A stretch of DNA of 34,037 nucleotides from Bacteroidota bacterium (lineage in GTDB: Bacteria > Bacteroidota > Bacteroidia > B-17B0 > Aurantibacillaceae). The stretch is taken from contig JAFDXR010000022.1 of assembly GCA_018267825.1 (NCBI GenBank), positions 1 to 34,037 of the forward strand. Reading direction: 5' to 3'. Below, piece by piece: positions 30,446-34,037 of this stretch (its first letter is position 1; every line of letters begins with the position of its first letter). Both the position numbers and the translations under genes were made by a program. The notes under the pieces are model-generated. The model was given only the letters and a program-made list of their open reading frames with translations, made no database searches and had not been told where the DNA came from.

Positions 30446-30844
30446 TCAATTGTATACCACAATATCAGGGATTTCAACCACCTGTTTTTTACCCGTGATC
30501 ACCACTTCGCGAATCACCGAGATTTCTGCCGAATTTCCATGTGGGTCCTTCGATACTGCAAAGACTTTATAGGTCCCGGGCCGAAGGTATGGAAACTCAT
30601 AGGAGCCGTCATAAGAAGTTTTTACATTGTCGCCAACAACGTTTTCTTCGCCATAAGTAATAAACACGTTTTCGCCCTGTAGGTAGTATTCACTCAGAAT
30701 ACTGGTGAAATTACTGTTATAATTTTTAACATACACCTTCCCTCGGATTTTAGCTTTACCACCAGGTCCTGGAGCTTTTTTACAGGCCGAAAAAGCCAAT
30801 AGCAAAGCCATGAAACCGAAAGCAATGATTGATCTCATCCTCAT
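30446..30844 (-). CDS. Small lipoprotein with carboxypeptidase-regulatory-like domain
   Basis: This lipoprotein has about 132 residues from ATG 30844. The frame extends 23 residues further, but the signal peptide fits only the shorter start (MRMRSIIAFGFMALLLAFSAC). The lipid-bearing Cys follows FSA. The mature part is a single beta-sandwich (KAKIRGKVYVKNYN ... DGSYEFPYLRPGTYKVFAVSKD), the CarboxypepD_reg-like fold common in Bacteroidota surface proteins. It is probably anchored in a membrane facing the periplasm or the outside. It is co-transcribed with the DUF2490 gene 8 bases downstream. The function is unknown, and a role in assembling or assisting the barrel protein is possible from the pairing only. 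Confidence 0.7.
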   Translation of the reverse strand: MRMRSIIAFGFMALLLAFSACKKAPGPGGKAKIRGKVYVKNYNSNFTSILSEYYLQGENVFITYGEENVVGDNVKTSYDGSYEFPYLRPGTYKVFAVSKDPHGNSAEISVIREVVITGKKQVVEIPDIVVYN

Positions 30845-30994
30845 AGTTTTTGGAAAAAATTGATTGCACTGAAGATACGTTTTTATCAATACACGGAAAA
30901 ACCATTCCCTCATTAAATCAGTGAATTGACGGATAAAAAGGAGGTGTAAAAGTGTTTCACTGAAATTAAAGACGGCGGTGAGCGTTCAGGCTTA

Positions 30995-31047
30995 TCCATC
31001 GCCTTTACATTTCAACATAAACTGAAAGCGATGGGAAAAATTTAATG
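30995..31047 (+). repeat. Direct repeat copy 2: displaced globin 3' end
   Basis: This fragment in globin orientation reads SIAFTFQHKLKAMGKI and a stop. Two bases differ from copy 1. No globin coding sequence precedes it, so it is a relic. Its end carries the stop codon of the converging minus-strand gene (31042-31044). Confidence 0.9.
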
Positions 31048-31971
31048 AAGCACAGGCCATGTTTTATAACGGCAAACACATCTGAAACCAGTAAAACAAT
31101 TTATGGATGTATCGTTGAAGAAATTCTGTCGTTTAATGACAGCGCAAGAGTCTTTAAAAGAACCGCCAAAAGTAATTCCGGCCTGAGAGGTCATCTCGCG
31201 TATATTCCCCTGAAGGTGTGTTATATAAGGAGGACACCCATAGCAAATAGTGGCAGCCGTTGGATCAGGGCCATAAGGAATGGTGTCATTTTTGAACGGA
31301 ATATTATCGTAACAACGCAATGTTAGCGTTTCGCGGCAACGGTATTTTTTATAACATCGGCGTGGTGGTTTACCATTGAGAGAGTCCAGATGGTTCAGAG
31401 ACCACATATATACCGTGGAATCGGGTAATGTATACTCGGGATAATAAATAATATGAGGCCTCGCCTTCTTCAGTGGATATTGACCGATGAAGTAGCGTTC
31501 AATGGTAAAACAAGAATCCGGCGTGGGCGAAGACCGATGATCGATAACGCCTTCGCTTATCAGGATATATTCCATTACACGGTCCGAGCGCCACTTGCAA
31601 AATAGTTTTGCCTGGTCGTAGCTGACCCCAACTGCTGGATAATCGCGGTAAGCAGGGTGAGTCAGGTAATAAGCAGTCAGTGAGAAATAGGACCTGCCAA
31701 GATCAGCCCAAACCGTTTGATCCGGGCAGACCTTTTTGTATTCTTCGGATTCAGCGCCGTAAGTATATTTCACCCACCATACAAATTCATTATAACTGAA
31801 ATTGCTGACTTCGGCCTCATCTATAAAAAGATTTTTTCCTATACATACAGTGCCCGCCGGAACAGGCATCTTGTCTGTTGGAAATGGTTTGTTTGGTAGG
31901 TGAAAGTGCCTGTAATAATCTCCGGAACATCCGGATATAAATACAATCAGAAAAGGCAGAATTTTTTTCAT
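31042..31971 (-). CDS. Lipoprotein with formylglycine-generating-enzyme (SUMF1-like) fold
   Basis: This protein has about 309 residues from ATG 31971. The 8 residues before it in the frame are not needed, because MKKILPFLIVFISGC forms a proper lipoprotein signal with ISG-Cys. The mature part shows blocks of the FGE-sulfatase fold: PVPAGTVCIGKNLFIDEAEVSNFSYNEFV near the start, YPAVGVSYDQAKLFCKWRS in the middle, and GNIREMTSQAGITFGGSF and FTGFRCVCR at the end. Relatives such as GldJ and GldK keep the fold without enzyme activity, and that is likely here too. The role is unknown and may be structural at the cell surface. The stop codon sits inside the displaced globin repeat, so the C-terminus may have been altered by that event. 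Confidence 0.75.
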   Translation of the reverse strand: MKKILPFLIVFISGCSGDYYRHFHLPNKPFPTDKMPVPAGTVCIGKNLFIDEAEVSNFSYNEFVWWVKYTYGAESEEYKKVCPDQTVWADLGRSYFSLTAYYLTHPAYRDYPAVGVSYDQAKLFCKWRSDRVMEYILISEGVIDHRSSPTPDSCFTIERYFIGQYPLKKARPHIIYYPEYTLPDSTVYMWSLNHLDSLNGKPPRRCYKKYRCRETLTLRCYDNIPFKNDTIPYGPDPTAATICYGCPPYITHLQGNIREMTSQAGITFGGSFKDSCAVIKRQNFFNDTSINCFTGFRCVCRYKTWPVLH

Positions 31972-32031
31972 GAGTGCAGGAAGGCAATTAAACACATAAA
32001 GTGATTTCTCCTGAGACGGGACAGGATAAAC

Positions 32032-32499
32032 TTAGTTTACAAACTTCTTCATCACCGGAGCCATATTGGCGGGTACATCTTCATCCCAGGCACCACCGTC
32101 AATTTTTTTAAGGCTTGTTCCCGAAGCATCTACTTTGATAAAAGTGGGGAAGGCCGATACACTGTATTTCTTGGTGATATGTTCCTGCGCAGCATCAAGA
32201 TCGGCATCGATCATAATAAAGGTCACATCACGAAGTGCATCCTGCATCAATGAATCGATGAGCGATGATTTGAATTTCTTACATGGCGCACACCAGGTGG
32301 CTGTGAAAAATAAAACAGGCTTGCGCTTGGCGTTCAGCTCCGCCTGGATGAGCGACACAAGCTTTCCGCTGTGTTTCGCGTCGCCATAATAATCAATCGT
32401 CTTAATGGTAGATGCCCGATCACTCGTCATGAAAGAAGACAATACAAGCAGCAGAACCGCTGCCATGGAAAAGAGGCGGAACACAGCTGTTTTTTTCAT
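32032..32499 (-). CDS. Periplasmic thioredoxin-like protein
   Basis: This 155-residue protein has a hydrophobic signal segment (about 8-24). The thioredoxin domain has the active site Trp69-Cys70-Ala-Pro-Cys73-Lys (FFTATWCAPCKKFK) and the cis-Pro in SAFPTFIKV. It should catalyse disulfide exchange, or reduction, in the periplasm. It lies 11 bases after the pyruvate dehydrogenase E1 beta gene and probably shares its transcript. Length is normal for secreted single-domain thioredoxins. The electron donor and target are not shown by the context. Confidence 0.88.
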   Translation of the reverse strand: MKKTAVFRLFSMAAVLLLVLSSFMTSDRASTIKTIDYYGDAKHSGKLVSLIQAELNAKRKPVLFFTATWCAPCKKFKSSLIDSLMQDALRDVTFIMIDADLDAAQEHITKKYSVSAFPTFIKVDASGTSLKKIDGGAWDEDVPANMAPVMKKFVN

Positions 32500-32510
32500 G
32501 TCGGAAGAAA

Positions 32511-33491
32511 TTAGTTTTTATACAACACGTCTTTCACTGCTTTCACCGTACGTGTCACATTTGGCAAGGATGCTTCAATGAGGGTCGGTGCATAAGGGAG
32601 TGGAACGTCGGCACTGGTCACACGGCGGATCGGCGCATCGAGGTAATCAAAAGCATCTTTCTGCACGCGGAATGTAATCTCGGAGGAGATACTAGCCAAT
32701 GGCCAGGCTTCTTCCACGATCACAAGGCGGTTGGTTTTTTTCACCGAGTTGATCACCGTGTCATAATCAATCGGGCGAACCGTACGAAGGTCAATCACTT
32801 CAGCACTGATGCCTTCTTTCTCCAGTTCGGCAGCAGCAGCCATCGCCACTTTCAGTATTTTTCCGAAAGAAACAATGGTTACATCGGTTCCGGCTTTTTT
32901 AACATCGGCCACCCCCAGTGGAATGATATATTCTTCTTCAGGTACCTCCATTTTATCGCCATACATCTGCTCACTTTCCATGAAAATAACAGGATCATTG
33001 TCACGGATAGCCGATTTCAGGAGGCCTTTGGCGTCGTAGCCATTGCTTGGCACAACGACTTTTAAACCCGGGCAATTGGCATACCAGTTTTCAAAAGCCT
33101 GGGAGTGCTGCGAACTCAGCATCCCCGCACTGGCTGTAGGACCACGGAAAACAATCGGAACATTATACTGGCCACCGCTCATGCTCAGCATTTTGGCAGC
33201 GGAGTTGATCACCTGGTCAATAGCTACCAGAGAAAAGTTAAAGGTCATGAATTCAACAATCGGTCGTAAGCCGTTTGTGGCAGCACCTACCCCGATTCCG
33301 GCAAAACCAAGCTCGGCAATAGGAGTGTCAATCACCCGTTTAGGGCCAAATTCGGCCAGCATGCCTTTACTCACTTTGTAGGCACCATTATATTCGGCCA
33401 CCTCTTCGCCCATTAAAAAAACGGTTGAGTCACGGCGCATTTCTTCACTCATGGCTTCGCGTAAGGCTTCTCTGAATTCTATAACTCGCAT
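32511..33491 (-). CDS. pdhB: Pyruvate dehydrogenase E1 component, beta subunit
   Basis: This 326-residue protein covers the transketolase pyrimidine-binding domain (about 1-180; FLMGEEVAEYNGAYKVSKGM, DTPIAELGFAGIGVGAA) and the C-terminal transketolase domain (about 195-320; VTIVSFGKILKVAMAAAAELEKEG, VIDLRTVRPID, VIVEEAWP). Together with an alpha subunit it forms the thiamine-diphosphate enzyme that decarboxylates pyruvate and feeds acetyl groups to the E2 subunit in the cytoplasm. The alpha-subunit gene is not in the window. A branched-chain 2-oxo acid E1 beta is the main alternative, but the GEEVAEYNGAYKVSKG stretch is typical of PdhB. It diverges from etfB and is followed by the thioredoxin-like gene. 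Confidence 0.9.
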   Translation of the reverse strand: MRVIEFREALREAMSEEMRRDSTVFLMGEEVAEYNGAYKVSKGMLAEFGPKRVIDTPIAELGFAGIGVGAATNGLRPIVEFMTFNFSLVAIDQVINSAAKMLSMSGGQYNVPIVFRGPTASAGMLSSQHSQAFENWYANCPGLKVVVPSNGYDAKGLLKSAIRDNDPVIFMESEQMYGDKMEVPEEEYIIPLGVADVKKAGTDVTIVSFGKILKVAMAAAAELEKEGISAEVIDLRTVRPIDYDTVINSVKKTNRLVIVEEAWPLASISSEITFRVQKDAFDYLDAPIRRVTSADVPLPYAPTLIEASLPNVTRTVKAVKDVLYKN

Positions 33492-33511
33492 AGGTATGTT
33501 TTAAAACACAG

Positions 33512-33519
33512 CAAAAATA
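33512..33519 (-). promoter_or_regulatory. Promoter -7 box of pdhB
   Basis: TATTTTTG on the minus strand matches TAnnTTTG and lies 20 bases before the pdhB ATG. A TTTG occurs 24 bases upstream, a longer gap than usual, so the match is partial. Confidence 0.4.
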
Positions 33520-33563
33520 AGGTTTTATGTTTAAAATGAGTGGCAAATCCGCCATAAAGATTT

Positions 33564-33594
33564 TTTGCACAAGCACCTGCTTTTTTTATCTTTG
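33564..33594 (+). promoter_or_regulatory. Promoter of etfB
   Basis: TTTG (33564-33567), a 19-base spacer and TATCTTTG (33587-33594) match the Bacteroidota vegetative promoter at both boxes with ideal spacing. Transcription would start near 33601, 17 bases before ATG 33618. It is the best promoter in the window. Confidence 0.7.
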
Positions 33595-33617
33595 CACACC
33601 TATAAAAAATCCTTTTT

Positions 33618-34037
33618 ATGAAGATATTGGTTCCCATCAGTAACGTACCAGACACCACCACGAAGATCAGTTTTGCCAATGGTGATACGGAGTTCAACAA
33701 AGCGGGTGTTCAGTTCATTATTAACCCTTACGACGAGTGGTATGCACTGGTTCGTGCCCTGGAGCTTAAGGAAGCCGGTAAGGCTGAGAAAGTAACCCTG
33801 ATTCATGTTGGCGGTGCCGACAGCGATGCAACCATCCGCAAGGGCTTTGCCCTGGGTGCCGATGATGGCGTTCGTGTAGACGGGGAAGGCGATGCCTTTT
33901 TTGTGGCCGAACAGATTGCTGCCTATGCCAAAGCCAATGGGTATGATTTGATCCTGGCTGGTAAAGAAACCATCAATTTCAATGGTTCGTCGGTAGGTGG
34001 TATGATCGCCGGGTTTATGGACCTGCCCTTCATTTCA
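33618..34037 (+). CDS. etfB: Electron transfer flavoprotein, beta subunit (3' end outside window)
   Basis: The first 140 residues are visible: MKILVPISNVPDTTTKISF, then GVQFIINPYDEWYALVRALELKEA, KVTLIHVGGADSDATIRKGFALGADDGVRV, and YDLILAGKETINFNGSSVGGMIAGF. These are the characteristic blocks of the ETF beta family, including the AMP-binding-type GADDG and LAGKET segments. With the alpha subunit it accepts electrons from acyl-CoA dehydrogenases and passes them to ETF-quinone oxidoreductase. The gene is cut by the right edge, and etfA probably follows. It diverges from pdhB across 126 bases that hold promoters for both. Confidence 0.92.
   Translation, partial: MKILVPISNVPDTTTKISFANGDTEFNKAGVQFIINPYDEWYALVRALELKEAGKAEKVTLIHVGGADSDATIRKGFALGADDGVRVDGEGDAFFVAEQIAAYAKANGYDLILAGKETINFNGSSVGGMIAGFMDLPFIS

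Noticed and set aside
30919..30962. Inverted repeat CAGTGAA/TTCACTG upstream of the small lipoprotein gene
   Set aside because: Seven-base arms 30 bases apart are too weak to separate from chance.

Overview
The window looks like a chromosome segment of a Bacteroidota bacterium, probably Cytophagia- or Chitinophagia-like. The reasons are Bacteroidota-type promoters (TTTG, about 19-21 bases, TAnnTTTG) before several genes, a flexirubin/aryl-polyene gene set with a tyrosine ammonia-lyase, multi-permease FtsX-type ABC operons, an Rhs tip of the 'GFNGQEKD...DPNG' type, DUF2490, and an anti-sigma protein with a cupin domain. I cannot name the genus. No rRNA, tRNA or CRISPR array was seen.

Region 1 (1-6450) is accessory DNA. 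It opens with the 3' part of a P-loop replication protein (primase/helicase-like), followed by two overlapping tyrosine recombinases and a terminator. Next, in visibly AT-rich DNA, is the beheaded C-terminal tip of an Rhs protein with an HEKTH motif. A small lipoprotein gene sits 3 bases behind it, which looks like a toxin-immunity pair. Two hairpins follow, then a pseudogene patch that fuses a broken IS1-InsA-like zinc ribbon to the decayed C-terminus of a recombinase resembling the intact second one. Last is an ORF6N-domain gene whose start is flanked by an exact 27-base inverted repeat.

Region 2 (6454-15026) holds an ECF sigma factor/cupin anti-sigma pair, then a minus-strand operon. In transcription order it encodes tyrosine ammonia-lyase, a FabG-like ketoreductase, a KAS II-like ketosynthase, an acyl carrier protein, an LpxL-like acyltransferase, a TatD-like hydrolase and TcdA. 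A SAM methyltransferase gene diverges from the lyase. Lyase, reductase, synthase, ACP, acyltransferase and methyltransferase form the aromatic-starter part of flexirubin-type pigment synthesis. The other usual cluster genes are absent from this window.

Region 3 (15043-29352) is one long minus-strand operon: HlyD-like adaptor, ABC ATPase, three large FtsX/MacB-like permeases, a second ABC ATPase and TolC. Together they could form a complete envelope-spanning export or efflux machine. Diverging from it are an NtrC-type response regulator and its histidine kinase. A sigma-54-like site and a GC-rich inverted repeat lie in the 328-base gap, which suggests that the two-component system controls the exporter.

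Region 4 (29383-34037) holds a group III truncated haemoglobin, a DUF2490 protein, two lipoproteins (one with a sulfatase-modifying-factor fold), a periplasmic thioredoxin-like protein, the pyruvate dehydrogenase E1 beta subunit and, diverging from it, the start of etfB cut by the window edge. The last 53 bases of the haemoglobin gene region recur 1.3 kb downstream, so the two genes between the copies look like an insertion.
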